Origin: Sambucus nigra
Taxonomy: Eukaryota > Streptophyta > Magnoliopsida > Dipsacales > Adoxaceae
Direction of reading: 5' to 3'
Length of the DNA: 64,000 nt
NCBI GenBank assembly: GCA_949130495.1
Contig: OX422221.1
Coordinates: forward strand, 481,791,659 to 481,855,658
Positions 21,613-31,659 of this stretch are shown here, in pieces; position 1 is the first letter of the stretch; the number at the start of each line of letters is the position of its first letter. The notes beneath the pieces are model-generated. The model searched no databases and had not been told where the DNA came from. It saw only the letters and a program-made list of their open reading frames with translations. The position numbers were made by a program, and so were the translations under genes.

Positions 21613-22540
21613 CAGTTTAATGAGGTCTTCCTTGATATTGGGCTTCAGAGACTTGCCGACTTGGACATTTTTTTTGGGTCATCCTCATCGAGGATGATGG
21701 ATTCTACCTCTTCCGCGGCCTCTCCTTTCTTGAGCTTCGTCTCGTCCCTGGGGTCTAGGGTATCAATATTGTAAGTGGTCGTAGCGCTCTTGTGTGCCTC
21801 CCTTTCTTCAGCGGAGTTGTAGTAACATTCTCGCGCTGTCGTCTGGTCTCCCTGAACTTCCCCCACCCCGTAAGGGGTAGGAAATTTGATCATCTGATGG
21901 ACCGTAGACGGCACAGCTTCAAACCCCTTGAGGGCCACACACCCCAGTATGATGTTGTAGGCCGAAAACACATGCTCATATATCACAAAGAAACTGACCT
22001 TCTTGGTAAGCCATCTCGGCCACTCGTCCCCCATCCTAACATCGACCTCATACACTCCCAGGGGATGAACCTTTTTTTCACTGAATCCAATCAATGGATG
22101 ATGATATGGGATGAGTCTAGCACGGCTGAGACCTAAGGCCTTGAAGCACGGCCAAATCATTACATCTGCAGAACTGCCCCCGTCGACCAATATCCTCAGC
22201 ACCTCACACCCGTGGACCCTAGTTGTGATGACGAGAGGTTCATCATGTGGGGCTAAGAGGCCTTTGAAGTCCATTCTTGAAAATTCCACTATCAGAGTGT
22301 CCATATCAACCTTCTTCCTCTTTTCTGACTTGACCTCCAGAGAGGTTGAGTGTACCGTCTTTGTCACTGCCTTGGCCTCAGCCACATGGGCCTTCCTGTC
22401 AGCGACCTCAGACCCTCCTCCTGCTAGACCCCCGGAGATCATTCCCACTCCGAGCGAGATCATATTAAGCCTCTTGACAGGGCCGTGGTCGTCACTCGGC
22501 GGGAGGTCAGGGTCGTCCTCATCATCAGAAGGGTCGTCCC
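21613..22540 (-). pseudogene. T2 protease and linker
   Basis: The open frame at 21645-22463 carries the retropepsin region RILVDGGSSADVM with D-G-G at the active site, YNIILG near the end, and the acidic linker DPRDE...IILDEDDP. The frame changes by -1 relative to gag at an A6 run (complement of 22544-22549) and again by -1 relative to RT at an A8 run (complement of 21668-21675). Both could be single-base losses in homopolymers; programmed slippage is the alternative. A DGGSSAD-type active site is, as I know it, common in the Tat lineage. Confidence 0.8.
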
Positions 22541-24310
22541 CTCTTTTTTGAGGACCTTCTCTACATGCATCGCCTCGCTTCTTTCTGGGTCGTCCCCTCG
22601 GCCCCTCTTGAAGGCACCTTTGTCGACGTACTTTCTGAGCTTCCCTTCTTTCAGCATCTTCTCAATCTCATCTTTCAGAGCAAAGCATTTATCTGTTACG
22701 TGGCCGTGGTCTTGGTGAAATTCACACCACAGGTTCTTATTCCTCTTGCTGGGGGCTGCCCTCAGCTTCTCAGGCCACTTAAGGGACCGATCACTCTTTT
22801 TCTCATTGAGAATCTGTTCACAGCTGACCGTTAGAGGGGTGTAACCAGCTAACTTGTCATTCGTGGACCTCTTATTCCCCTCTTTGTTCTTCTTAGGGTA
22901 TTTACCCCCACTAGCACCTCCTTTTTCGTCTTCATATTTTGCGGCCATCGCCTCTTCGGCGTTCATCACCTTTCCTGCTGTCGACATCAATTCAGCCATC
23001 GTCCTCGGAGGGTCTTCAGCAAGCTTCCATAACATCTTCCCCTTTTGGAGTCCTCCAATCAGGGCTGTCATATCTATGCTCTCCTCATAGTCTTCCACCT
23101 CCAGCTTCTCTTTATTGAATCTGGCTATGTAGTCCCTCAGGCTCTCACTCTTCCCCTGCTTAACATAGAGCAGGTGGGTGGTCTTCTTCTGTGGCCTCAC
23201 CCCAAAGCAAAAGTTGTGGATGAACAGGTCTGCCAACTGCTTAAAGTTTTCAATGGAATTTTTTGGAAGAGACGTGTACCAAACATGTGCAACCCCTGTC
23301 AGTGTACCAGAAAAGGCACGACACCTCATATCATCTGAGATAGAGTATATGTCTGCTGCTGATTGATACATCTCAATATGGTGGACATGGTTGGTGCTCC
23401 CGTCGTATCTTGGGGTGACCACAGGTGGCTTGAACCTTGATGGCGTAGGGAAGTTGACTATCTTCGCCACAAAGGGTGAGCCTATGGTGTATCCCTTCTG
23501 AAGAGGGTCCCGACTCTTCAGTATATCACCGATCTTATCCTCTAGTCGCTGGATTGAGTCATTCCAGGGCCTCACAGGGTCGGCTTGACCGATGTTATCC
23601 CCTGCCGCCTCTTTAAGGTGGACGGAGGGTTCTGCTGCGGCAGGCTTGTGTCGACTGTTTACTTCCCTTTGGCCGTCATCCCGTCCTTGGGGTAGGCCAT
23701 CTGCTGCCTCCCTCCTGGACCTCGCGGCACTTCTTGACCTGTACAATTTTTCTCTCAGGTCATTTACTGGGCCCAGCCTCTCAAAGGCTGACCCCCTGCT
23801 CAAGCGATCAAAAGCAGAGCCTCTCGGGTGATCATCAGGATTTGGTCTCCCGCACTTTCCTCTACTATCCTGGAGAGGTCGTACAGTATTGTTGGAGACC
23901 TCATACGGTTCCCAAAATTTTATAGGGGCCTCCTCTCCCTCCATATCGTCATACCTGTCCTCAGGGCAAGGGTTTCCTTGCCTCCCCAGGCGTAGACGCC
24001 GGGGGTCAGCAACATCCCTACGCCGCTGAGGGGGTGGCAGGTCTTTGCGTGGCGCCTGGGGTGGTCCCCTGGCCTCATGCTGTCCTGGAGCTGCTGCCGG
24101 AGTAATCATCTCAGGTGAAGCCCCTGGTGGTCTTAGTATGTTCTGGCTTAGAGCTGTGAACTGCTCCTGCATCATCCGCTGGCTTGCTGCTAGAGACTTT
24201 AAGGCTGCCGCCACATCAGCCATCTCAGACTGAGGTGGCGGCTGACTGGAACTGGGTCTTCCCCCATCATCCGGCGGGGGAAGCGGTGGCGGTGGCATTT
24301 CAGGTGCCAT
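22460..24310 (-). CDS. T2 gag polyprotein
   Basis: An uninterrupted 616-codon frame beginning about 165 bases after the PBS. The first ~110 residues are proline-, glutamine- and serine-rich (MAPEMPPPPL). A Retrotrans_gag domain follows in the middle third (FPTPSRFKPP, RCRAFSGTLTGVAHVWYTSL, DYIARFNKEKLEVEDY). A zinc knuckle CEFHQDHGHVTDKC with C-x2-H-x4-H-x4-C spacing sits near residue 540. The last ~30 residues after the A6 run at 22544-22549 are probably out of the original frame, because the other frame gives the acidic stretch that normally leads to protease. Role: particle shell and RNA packaging. Confidence 0.88.
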   Translation of the reverse strand: MAPEMPPPPLPPPDDGGRPSSSQPPPQSEMADVAAALKSLAASQRMMQEQFTALSQNILRPPGASPEMITPAAAPGQHEARGPPQAPRKDLPPPQRRRDVADPRRLRLGRQGNPCPEDRYDDMEGEEAPIKFWEPYEVSNNTVRPLQDSRGKCGRPNPDDHPRGSAFDRLSRGSAFERLGPVNDLREKLYRSRSAARSRREAADGLPQGRDDGQREVNSRHKPAAAEPSVHLKEAAGDNIGQADPVRPWNDSIQRLEDKIGDILKSRDPLQKGYTIGSPFVAKIVNFPTPSRFKPPVVTPRYDGSTNHVHHIEMYQSAADIYSISDDMRCRAFSGTLTGVAHVWYTSLPKNSIENFKQLADLFIHNFCFGVRPQKKTTHLLYVKQGKSESLRDYIARFNKEKLEVEDYEESIDMTALIGGLQKGKMLWKLAEDPPRTMAELMSTAGKVMNAEEAMAAKYEDEKGGASGGKYPKKNKEGNKRSTNDKLAGYTPLTVSCEQILNEKKSDRSLKWPEKLRAAPSKRNKNLWCEFHQDHGHVTDKCFALKDEIEKMLKEGKLRKYVDKGAFKRGRGDDPERSEAMHVEKVLKKEGTTLLMMRTTLTSRRVTTTALSRGLI

Positions 24311-24474
24311 ATGTTTGAGCTATGAAAAGCTGAACTGAAGAAAAGACTGGTGAGCTTGAGAACCTTAGTGGGTCTCTTTCAATGGTGAAACATCTCCTCT
24401 CAGGGGGAGTGCTGGCTCACCACCAGAGTGCCCAGTGAGGTCAAGCTGTACAAAGGAAGAGATGTCTTCTCGTT

Positions 24475-24490
24475 CCCACAGACGGTGCCA
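24475..24490 (-). other. T2 primer binding site
   Basis: Minus strand TGGCACCGTCTGTGGG, three bases inside the 5' LTR end. It is the same type as in T1, with one base different. Confidence 0.75.
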
Positions 24491-24493
24491 AAC

Positions 24494-25502
24494 TGATGAT
24501 GCTAAGATTTAGCACCACCGGATAAGTGATAACGAGCTAAAACAGTAGTGACCATGGCAGCCATAGAGATGTATAAGTGTATAAGTATGTAGAAGGGGAT
24601 GAGTATAAGAGGAACTAAGATAATGATGTATAGTGGTTCAGCCAATTTGGCCTACATCCACTGTGAGTGTGTGATCCACTAAGTGTGGGCACTAATGGCC
24701 TTGGATACAATGCACATAAGCTCACTTTCTCTCTCTATTGTGTGTACAAGTAGAGTTTTAGCTAGGGTTACAATTCTCCATCCCTCGATCGATCCCTCCT
24801 CTGTAGGGTTGAAGGTGACAAGTATATATAGGTCTTGGGGGGTGTAGTGTACCCCCCAAGTAGGCATGGTGCATGTGAATGATGATCTAGCCAATCCCCT
24901 ATTGACACCTGTAGATGCCAAATGATGACATAATATTCCCTCACGTGAGGGTGTGATTTTGTTATAACGGTCTCCCTTGTGCCATGTGAGCCTCACGCGC
25001 ACTGTTCCACGCGTCTCCCAAACCACGCGCTGTGATGATGTCACCCTCGGCCTATGAGCCGAGGGCAAAGTTCCTTCCGGTAGTGAGTCTGGCCTAATTC
25101 TGACCTCGTACTGTCGTACCCTCTGAGGGTCATCCGGAGCCTGATGAAGGGTCGGCCCCCTGAGGGGTCGTTTGGAACCTGATGAAGGGTCGGCCTCCTG
25201 AGGGGTCGTTCGGAGCCTGATGAAGGTTCGGCCCCCTGAGGGGTCATCTGGAACCTGATGAAGGGTCGGCCCCCTGAGGGGTCGTCTGGAACCTGATAAA
25301 GGGGCGGCCCTTGAGGGGTCGTTCGGAGCCTGATGAAGGGTCGGCCCCCTGAGGGGTCGTCTGGAACCTGATGAAGGGTCGGCCCCTGAGGGGTCTTCCG
25401 GAACCTAATGAAGGGTCGGCCCCCTGAGGGGTCGTCTGGAACCTGATGAAGGGTCGGCCCCCTGAGGGGTCGTCCGGTTGGAGGGTATATATGGGTATAT
25501 CA
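24494..25502 (-). repeat. T2 5' LTR
   Basis: 1009 bp, paired with 13616-14624. It has a TATA at the complement of 24822-24830, the hairpin at 24633-24661 and the minisatellite at 25127-25480. Target duplication AGCAC follows at 25503-25507. Confidence 0.95.
25127..25480. repeat. Minisatellite in T2 5' LTR
   Basis: Same 36-38-bp unit as at 14240-14600. Individual units differ between the two LTRs by several point changes and a few one-base indels. Confidence 0.88.
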
Positions 25503-26326
25503 AGCACCACTCACTCTCCTCACAAATAATGTCTTCTTTACCCCCCTCTCTTGAAGCCACTAGCTAAGAGATAAGAAGTAAGCCTCTCATACAAAGCATG
25601 GGATATTTGCTTCAAACCATGCAAGGCTTTTCTAAGATAGTAGATGTGTCCCGGGTGCTTAGGGTCTTCAAACCCTTTTAGTTGTTCCACATAAACTTTC
25701 TCGTACAGAATGTCATTCAGAAAGGCACTCTTGATATTCATTTGATATAACTTGAGGTGCAAATGATATTTTATAGCGAGTAGTTAGCGTACAGACTCAA
25801 GTCTAACAACAAGAGAAAATATCTTCTAAAAGTCTACACCCTCGATCTGTGTGCAGCCTTGAACGACCAACCTCGTCTTATTGTGAATTATGGTACCATT
25901 TTCATTCCTTTATTCTTGAAAATCCACTTGGTTCCTATCACGTTAGTATCGTTAAGTTGGGGGACTGACTCCAGACATCGTTCTTTCTAAATAGAAGCAT
26001 CTCTGCTTATATGGACGATATCTAATACTCGTCCGTGAGTGCTTATTTCAAGTTCTTGAGCTCGATTAAGGATATGTAGCACAGATAGCTAACAATATTT
26101 TCAAGTTGAGCACGAGTCTTGACACCTAGTGTAGGATCATCAAGGATAGAGGAAGGGTCATAAATCTTCTGAAACTAAGATGGTGTATCCCCTAAAATAG
26201 GAATGGGGTCCACCGTGGTAGCAGAAGGAAGGATGGGATCATCACCAGGGGTTTATCATCCTCACACTGTAGGCTAAGAAAAACAAACGTCGGTGGCTCA
26301 TCATCTCTAATTGCAACATTTTTTAA
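25503..26326 (-). pseudogene. C1 RT N-terminal part
   Basis: Minus-strand copia RT: QMNIKSAFLNDILYEKVYVEQ (metal-binding fingers/palm region), KALHGLKQISHALYERL, then a frame change near 25545, after which VKKTLFVRRVS leads straight to the T2 target duplication. The frame continues at 13610 in the polymerase box. The stretch 25770-26326 is the degenerate link between integrase and RT, in which I see no clear motif. Confidence 0.8.
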
Positions 26327-27010
26327 CTACATAACCTTAAAGCTAGTCATATTATAAACCCGATAAGCCCTACTTTTCGATGAAAATCCTAAAAATATTC
26401 CCTTGTCGCTCAGAGAGTCAAACTTTCCTATTGACTCTCCATCCCTCAAGATGTAGCATGTATTCCTAAAGATACAGAAATATGAGAGGTTGGGCTTCTT
26501 CCCTGTCCATAACTCATAAGACGTGTGAAGTGTGTGCGAATGAAGATATACCCTATTCACCGTATGGCATGAGGTGCTCACTGCCTCTGCCTAAAAATTT
26601 ATATGCACAATTCTCCCCAAAAGCATGGATCTAATTATTTCTTTTATCGTTCGATTCTTCCTCTCAACAATAACATTTTGCTGAGGAGTACGAACAATCG
26701 AAAACTCATATTTGATGCACACTTCATTGCAATAGCTATCCACTTTTACTTCTTTAAATTCGGTGCTTTTGTCACTACGCATCCGATTAATAGTGACATC
26801 GTATTGGTTTTGTAGGACACGATGCTTGGTTGTAAGGAATTCAAGCATATCAAACTTTTCTCGAAGGAATCCTATAATCGAGTATCTAGAAAAGTCATCG
26901 CCCATCAAGAGAATATATCTCTTACTACCTAAGCTCTCCGAGCAAGTAAGACTCATAAGATCCATGTGAATCAACTCTAAAACACGAGAGGTGGTAATGG
27001 TATTCAACTT
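26327..27010 (-). pseudogene. C1 integrase
   Basis: The core at 26591-27007 has HMDLMSLTCSESLGSKRYI (first aspartate), MRSDKSTEFK (second aspartate) and TPQQNVIVERKNRT (glutamate), so the DDE residues are recognisable. The C-terminal part at 26327-26581 has TSYELWTGKKPNLSYF and GKFDSLSDKGIFLGFSSKSRAYRVYN, the usual copia integrase tail. A stop and a frame change lie between them near 26585. Confidence 0.85.
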
Positions 27011-27600
27011 TCGACGGGGACTTCAAATTTTTTTACCTTGTTGGTAAGGTCCACAAATCGAGAAAGTTAGTTTCCCAAGCGATGATAAGACATGAACTAG
27101 GTACTTTTTCACTAATCTCTCAAGATCCCTAAAGTTCACGTGACCTAGCCGTTGATACCAAATGTCCATAGTGAAGACCGTGGCACTATTGCACACAAAC
27201 AAGGACTTGAGCGCAATCCCATAATAATTTTATTTCCTCCTCACACCTTGAAGTAAAAGTTTACCAGATTGATTATAAATATTACATTCAGATCGATCAA
27301 ACTTTACCGCAAAGCTTGCATCGCATAATTGGCTTATGCTAATCAAGTTTGTTTTAACCCTTTCACGTATAACACATCATATACATTAGGAAATTCGGGT
27401 ATCTTAACACTTCCATGTCTTAAAATTCTATATTTACTCCCATCTCCAATGGTGACTTTACCTTCCTTGCGACCCTTAAGGTGGGTAAAAAATGAGAAGT
27501 ATTTTGAGCATTGAAAGCAATATGAACAACAGACACTTTGTCATCTCGCTTAGTTACCCAAGTGGCGGTAACTTTTTATTTGCCCTTATTATTGTTGACT
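27011..27600 (-). pseudogene. C1 protease end and GAG-pre-integrase remnant
   Basis: The minus strand reads WYQRLGHVNFRDLERLVKK near 27130, the pre-integrase H-x2-F/N-type motif, and FSICGPYQQGKK just before integrase. Upstream, GKVTIGDGSKYRIL-like sequence belongs to the end of the protease domain. Multiple stops; the protease active site itself is not readable. Confidence 0.7.
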
Positions 27601-27604
27601 CTAG

Positions 27605-27640
<36 letters not shown>
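27600..27640. repeat. (TA)n microsatellite in C1
   Basis: A run of TA dinucleotides of about 28 bp inside the degenerate C1 gag-pol boundary. Confidence 0.9.
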
Positions 27641-27641
<1 letters not shown>

Positions 27642-27785
27642 TGGAAGTGTTCTCAAACGACATAGACATTCGTTGAAATTCTTCCATTAAACTATGTGAA
27701 GTCGTAATTATAAATTCAACTTGCTCCCTAAGAGTAGCAAAGTAGCTAAATTGGTGTACGAGAGTATGTGTACAAATAGTTCTAC

Positions 27786-29190
27786 CTAATTCATAGCAAA
27801 AATCTCTAGGGTTACCTCTTCTTTTACAATAAGTGAAAACACAGACAGGTTTGGGTCTACCTCGGTTTGCTTTTTTAGGTTGAATTCTTCTAGGTTGGTT
27901 AGGCCCCTAGGTGGATTAGGTTGAGGGCCATAAGGGTCCTTCACAAACTCGGGAACCAACTCGAGTGTGGCATAGGAAGTCGATGAACCATCATGACCTA
28001 TTCCTTGCCTCTCGAAGTTTCTTAAAGTGGGATCGATAAGCATCTTACCTACCTTCTTCGATGTATCCTTGATAGTTACCTTGACCTCCCAAGCACGTTC
28101 AAGATATTTCTCGAGTTGGGATACAAGGGCTTCAAGTTTCTCATGGGTCTCTATAGATGCTTGGAGATCTAGAGTAAGACTAGTCACTCTATTGGTCAAG
28201 TCCCCATTCTCTCTCTCAATTAAACAAACTTTCTCTCCCAATTCTTCTCTCACCGAGGACTCCCTCCCTCTCGCCTCTCTCAACTCTTTCTCTAGCATTA
28301 AAACTCTCACAGCTACCCCTTTGTTTTTTTATTTGTTTTAAAGGACTCAGCATAAAGATCAACGTAGTCACGTTGAAGGTCACTCTCGCTCTCATTTAAA
28401 GCATTATCTCCCCCAGTCCCCTCTGAACGACTAGACTCGTTGTCGAGGTGTTCATATTAAGTAGCTTCCTCATCGTCGTGAGGTGCACTAGATATACTAA
28501 CATAACTATCCATGAATGCGATGAAGTTATTCTTCTCCTGAACTCACCGACTCGATTTCGTTATCACTAAGCGTGACGTTTAAGGTAATGTTTCCTTTCC
28601 CTTGACGTTTTAACCTAGTCGGACACTCGTGAGATTTGTGACTTTTCCCTCACACTCATAACATCTCTCATCGTCTTTCTTTGGAAAATCTTTAAAAAAA
28701 AATTCAAAATTTTTCTTACCGAATTAAATTTTTAAATTTTTTTCAAACTTTTCTTATCTTTGGAAGTATTTTGCCTTTTGAGTTTGAGAAATTTCTTAAA
28801 ATTTTTAGTAAAAAGGGCCAAATCATCAAAATCATAATCGAACTCATAATCGGATGATGCTTCCTCTCTTTTTAGACACTTTCTTTCTCTTTTTAGATTG
28901 GGCTTTAAGTGCAGTCCCCTTATCCTTAGGCTTAACTATTTTAGGGAACATATCTATCTCGTATGCTTGAAGATATCCTACGAGTTCTTCTAATCTAAGA
29001 GTAGCTAGGATCCCTAGCGAATTATGAACGGTAAACTTAGGAATAAAACAGACGGGAAGTAATCTCAAGATTTTCTTAACCACACGCGTATCGAGTATTT
29101 TCTCACCTATATTAAAACTCTAGTTAATTATGTCGGACAGTCGTGCATAAAAATTGTCGAATAATTCAAATTCGAGCATTATAATTATTT
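27786..29190 (-). pseudogene. C1 gag
   Basis: The N-terminal portion (28844-29083) reads VKKILRLLPVCFIPK and LRLEELVGYLQAYEIDM, the classic copia UBN2-type gag domain. Next comes a CCHC zinc knuckle, CYECEGKSHKSHEC, near 28640. A charged coiled coil of about 80 residues (LEKELREARGRESSVREEL) lies at 28080-28310, followed by a proline-rich tail to 27786. Coiled coil after the knuckle and length over 450 codons fit Sirevirus gag. The extreme N-terminus (29090-29500) has many stops. Confidence 0.78.
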
Positions 29191-29675
29191 CAAATTGTGT
29201 GGTGAGATTTTGCAGCTTATAAGCTTCAACAACATTGGTACCCTCGTGAGTGAGCTAGAAGGTATTCCAAGCTTTTTAGATGTGGTGCATGTCATAATGC
29301 GGCGGAACTCGTCAGGGGGTGACGACTCCCGAGATAGCACTCAAACTATAAGAATTAAAGTCGCTCCACTTAAATTCGTCCTCTGTCCACTAAGAGACAA
29401 ATTTAGGGCCGAGGACATTATCAACTGTGACAGTGGGAGGATTCCACCCTCTTTCACAAACTACCCAAAGACGTACATTTATGGACTTTAAAGGAGACCT
29501 TGTTCTAGCTTTCCAATATGCATAGTTGATAGATACAATCAAAGATCGACACTCGATTATACAAATTCTCCATTAAAATCCATTTTTTCAAATATCAATA
29601 ATTTTCCCCCAAAAAATTGATATCAAAGAAAAAATAATTTTATGCAAGAAGATCACATAGTAATTTTGTGCAATA

Positions 29676-29688
29676 GGCTCTGATACCA
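29676..29688 (-). other. C1 primer binding site
   Basis: The minus strand reads TGGTATCAGAGCC three bases after the LTR end (...GCACTTTCA). Met-initiator type. Confidence 0.85.
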
Positions 29689-29691
29689 ATT

Positions 29692-30103
29692 TGAAAGTGC
29701 TCTTGCGATCTCAATGGAATATTTATATAATTAAATTCCACCAAACACAAATCCAAATTATTACCAAATTTTAATCTGATTAATTTAGGTTTGCATGTGA
29801 TGATTGATCCAAACACAATAAATTAACTACGCAAGCAAGAGGAAATCAATATGAGGAAAAATCCCTAAAAAACGCAAAACCTATTTCAACACTTTAGAGT
29901 TTTACAAGACACTACTTACAAAACCTCTAAAGAATACGACTATGTCCTGAATCGTTCACAGGTGGCGGTCTACCCTCGGTATCCACCGATCAGTCTTTGT
30001 CTTCCTTCAGCAGTGATCCCCTCAAGACTATAAGGTTAGTAGTGAAGAATGTCTCTCCACCAGAGTAACTTATATATGAAACTATATATGGTTTCAAATG
30101 GAT
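29692..30103 (-). repeat. C1 5' LTR, 3' portion
   Basis: On the minus strand it ends ACTTTCA before the PBS and includes an AT-rich TATA region (about 30070-30090). The 5' end of the LTR is not visible: a microsatellite begins at 30104 and unrelated sequence follows, probably another insertion. Confidence 0.6.
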
Positions 30104-30106
30104 TCT

Positions 30107-30179
<73 letters not shown>
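30104..30179. repeat. (CA)n(TA)n compound microsatellite
   Basis: TCTCACACACACA... changes to a TATATA run of about 45 bases and ends at ATAATAAAGTAGC. This junction is also the possible left end of a Helitron-like unit. Confidence 0.9.
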
Positions 30180-30514
30180 AAGTAGCTTGGTTTTTGAATT
30201 GTCTACACATTTTAACGGTTTAGATGTGTGCCACCTCCTTACATATTTTAATGGTTGAGATCATATCTCTTAATTTTTTATAAATCTACCCCTAAAATGT
30301 TTGGTTTCCCTCCTATTTTTACTCATCAAACTTGCCCCTTAATTAAAAAATAGGGGTGTTTTGGTAGCATTCTCCTTCCTTCCAAACTTACACATCAAAG
30401 ACATTTTTTCTACCTACCCGTCTCATTTCCCATTCAATCTGCTCCTTCTCCCTCTGTCTCTCCCTCATCTTCTCCCCCGCCCCCCTCCGCAGTCCCTCAT
30501 CTTCTCCCCCTTCC

Positions 30515-30690
30515 CCACTCACACACACGCACACAGAAACACACACACACGCACACACATGTACACACTGACCTCACACACGTACACACTGAAACGCCCC
30601 TCCGCTGCCCCTTTCCCACTCACACACACGCACACAAACACATACACGCACACACTGACCTCACACAAACACACTGAAATGCCCCTAAGC
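30515..30690. repeat. CA-rich simple sequence
   Basis: CACACA/ACGCACACA stretches in two blocks separated by CTGACCTCACACA and a repeated GAAA[CT]GCCCCT word. The long reading frame across it (30361-30810) is of low complexity and is not a gene. Confidence 0.85.
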
Positions 30691-30789
30691 TGCCCCCTCT
30701 GCTCATTCATGTTTTGTTTTTGTAAGTATCATGTTTTTTTACCGATCTGTAAGAAAAAAATAATTTTTTGCTGTTGTGTTGTGTACAGA

Positions 30790-31330
30790 TTTTCAGCCAA
30801 TTTACATTGAAGGTAAATAATTCTATCATTTATTTTTCCTTTTTTCTTTTTTTGTGCTCAATCATGTTTTTTTTAAAGTATCGTGTTTTTTTTTACAAAT
30901 CTGTAAGAAAAAATGAATTTTTTGTTGTTGTCTACAGATTTTCAGCCAGATTTTCAGCTAAGTTACATTAAAGGTAAATAATTCTGTAATCTATTTTTCT
31001 TTTTTCTTTTTTTATTTTTTTGTTCACATTATTGGTATTGGAGGATTTATGGACTTATGCCAAGTTACATTAAAGGTAAATAATTCTGTCATCTATTTTT
31101 TTTCTTTTTTGTTGCCAAGTTACATTAAAGGTAAATAATTCTGTAATCTATTTTTCTTTTTTCTTTTTTTATTTTTTTGTTCACATTATTGGTATTCTAA
31201 GATTTATGGACTTATGCCAAGTTACATTGAAGGTAAATAATTTTGTCATCTATTTTTCTTTTTCCTTTTTTTATTTTTTTGTACACATTATTGGTATTCT
31301 AGGATTTATGGACTTATGGTATTCGATCTG
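30790..31330. repeat. Tandem repeat, about 60-130-bp imperfect units
   Basis: At least five copies of a unit centred on GTTACATTAAAGGTAAATAA followed by TTCTGTAATCTATTTTTC and T-rich runs; copies near 30803, 30961, 31063, 31120 and 31220. Some include TTCACATTATTGGTATTC. A second short duplication (GGTTTCACA and TTATGTTTTTGGGCCTGAA) is seen at 31420 and 31618. Confidence 0.8.
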
Positions 31331-31659
31331 TGTTTATCGTGAGATTTGTTTGGGGTTTTGGAGTGATTTCTTTAGGTTTTTATTTGTATATAAAAAAAGA
31401 TTTCTTTGGGTTTGGTTTCACAAATTGGTTTTATTTTATGTTTTTGGGCCTGAATTGTTCACATTATTGGTATTCGATATGTGTATATGGTGAGATTTGT
31501 TTGGGTTTTAGTTCACGACAATAGTCAACACATAGTTTTGTTCGGGTTTTGGTTCACATATACATGAGTGACTTCTTTGGGTTTTTATGTATATAAAAAA
31601 AAATATTTCTTTGGGTTTGGTTTCACAGATTGGTTTTATTTTATGTTTTTGGGCCTGAA

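Larger units (their letters stand above)
13616..25502 (-). mobile_element. T2: complete Ty3/gypsy Tat element with antisense gene
   Basis: It is 11,887 bp, with two LTRs of identical length (1009 bp) starting TGATGATGC and ending TATATCA, and target duplications AGCAC (13611-13615; 25503-25507). Minus-strand order is 5' LTR, PBS, gag, protease, RT, RNase H, integrase, tandem repeats, antisense gene region, PPT, 3' LTR. About a dozen differences are visible over the first ~650 bp of the two LTRs and nearly all are transitions, so insertion is fairly recent. All frames are close to intact, with three TAG/TGA stops in pol and two -1 frame changes at A-runs. Confidence 0.95.
9640..30103 (-). mobile_element. 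C1: Ty1/copia (Sirevirus-like) element split by two insertions
   Basis: Minus-strand parts in order are: 5' LTR end (from 29692), PBS, gag, pre-integrase region, integrase, RT N-part (25503-26326), [T2 inserted], RT C-part and RNase H (12861-13615), [LTR-like element inserted], RNase H end (9640-9793). The reading frame resumes across each insertion once one copy of the target duplication is removed, which proves that a single element was interrupted twice. The gag with a long coiled coil and one CCHC knuckle, and the VYVDDI-type RT, fit the Sirevirus/SIRE-Maximus branch. It is old and full of stops. Confidence 0.85.

Noticed and set aside
22565..23366. Several plus-strand frames across T2 gag and pol
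   Set aside because: Shadow frames of intact minus-strand gag with recognised domains.
30361..30810. 149-codon plus-strand frame rich in HTHTH
   Set aside because: Low-complexity CA microsatellite translation with no domain.
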